In this document: one piece after another, positions 51,553-51,711 of the stretch
Numbering within the stretch: the stretch's first letter is position 1
Layout of the letters: each line of letters opens with the position of its first letter
NCBI GenBank assembly: GCA_025399215.1
Contig: MU621208.1
Span: 1-51,711 of the forward strand
Length of the DNA stretch: 51,711 nucleotides
Reading direction: 5' to 3'
Origin: Globomyces pollinis-pini
Taxonomy: Eukaryota > Chytridiomycota > Chytridiomycetes > Rhizophydiales > Globomycetaceae
Translations under genes and position numbers: made by a program
Notes under the pieces: generated by a model
Databases searched by the model: none
The model's input: the letters and a program-made list of their open reading frames with translations, nothing else
Told to the model about the DNA's origin: nothing

Positions 51553-51711
51553 TTATTTGCACATTTCAGCAATTTCCTGTATGCACTCGAGATACATATC
51601 GATCCATGCAGATTCATCTTCATCAGATGATAATGGTTCCAAATCGGAAAGTAAATACCGTGTCAAAATATTCGACGATACTTGACCCGCAACAGGTTTC
51701 ACCATCTTTTT
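51553..51711 (-). CDS. 3' end of an unidentified gene (partial)
   Basis: The minus strand is open from the window edge to a TAA at 51553, giving 52 residues rich in Asp/Glu/Ser (LSDLEPLSSDEDESAW) and ending LECIQEIAEMCK. It is convergent with the giant gene with a 76-bp spacer. I do not recognise the family from so short a piece. The clean frame and acidic helix favour a true C-terminus. Confidence 0.5.
   Translation of the reverse strand, partial: KKMVKPVAGQVSSNILTRYLLSDLEPLSSDEDESAWIDMYLECIQEIAEMCK

Noticed and set aside
1..51711. tRNA, rRNA, CRISPR arrays, bacterial promoters or operons
   Set aside because: None could be recognised; the sequence is eukaryotic with spliceosomal introns, and no cloverleaf or rRNA-like conserved block was seen by eye.

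Overview
The window is AT-rich nuclear DNA of a eukaryote, most likely an early-diverging (chytrid-grade) fungus. Fungal pointers are a DUF3712-like giant membrane protein, a stand-alone GTP cyclohydrolase II (RIB1 type), a single-finger GATA factor, and Ser/Thr-rich single-pass surface proteins. A PPP4R4-like phosphatase subunit and a FAM13-like RhoGAP, better known from animals, argue for a basal lineage. I cannot name the species. Most genes are broken by very short GT-AG introns (commonly 20-33 nt). I therefore assembled them by hand from conserved protein motifs and frame continuity, and exon ends not stated explicitly are approximate.

Layout. 1-6.1 kb: gene-poor and degenerate, holding a broken Ty3/gypsy RT-RNase H remnant, a 120-bp palindrome, short tandem duplications and a probable second transposon relic. 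6.1-9.2 kb (+): PPP4R4-like HEAT protein. 9.3-12.4 kb (-): Sec1/Munc18 exocytosis protein. 12.5 kb (-): 72-residue one-TM protein. 13.0-16.9 kb (-): RhoGAP protein with FAM13-like C-terminus and a triplicated pair of micro-exons. 17.4 kb (+): small secreted Cys-rich protein. 18.0-19.3 kb (-): AHA1 co-chaperone. 19.5-21.2 kb (-): CDC50 flippase subunit. 21.4-22.4 kb (-): RIB1. 22.6-23.5 kb (+): 1-Cys peroxiredoxin. 24.1-24.9 kb (-): GATA factor. 25.2-26.1 kb (+): TEX30-like hydrolase. 26.3-28.7 kb (-): LRR receptor kinase with one LRR per exon. 29.3-30.9 kb (-): secreted Thr-rich protein with a metalloprotease-like head and a Cys-rich tail. 31.1-32.9 kb (-): DDHD phospholipase whose nucleophile elbow looks broken.

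From 33.1 to 51.5 kb every gene is on the plus strand and encodes a membrane protein: two tandem seven-TM paralogs, three single-pass Ser/Thr-rich proteins, and a roughly 3,600-residue protein made of tandem LEA2/DUF3712-like repeats. The window ends inside a minus-strand gene.

Together the region is a housekeeping block (secretion, Rho signalling, flippase, riboflavin, Hsp90 and redox) followed by a surface/membrane block. The main points of interest are the extreme intron shortness, the exon-phased repeat proteins (LRR kinase, RhoGAP linker), the giant repeat protein and the seven-TM pair.
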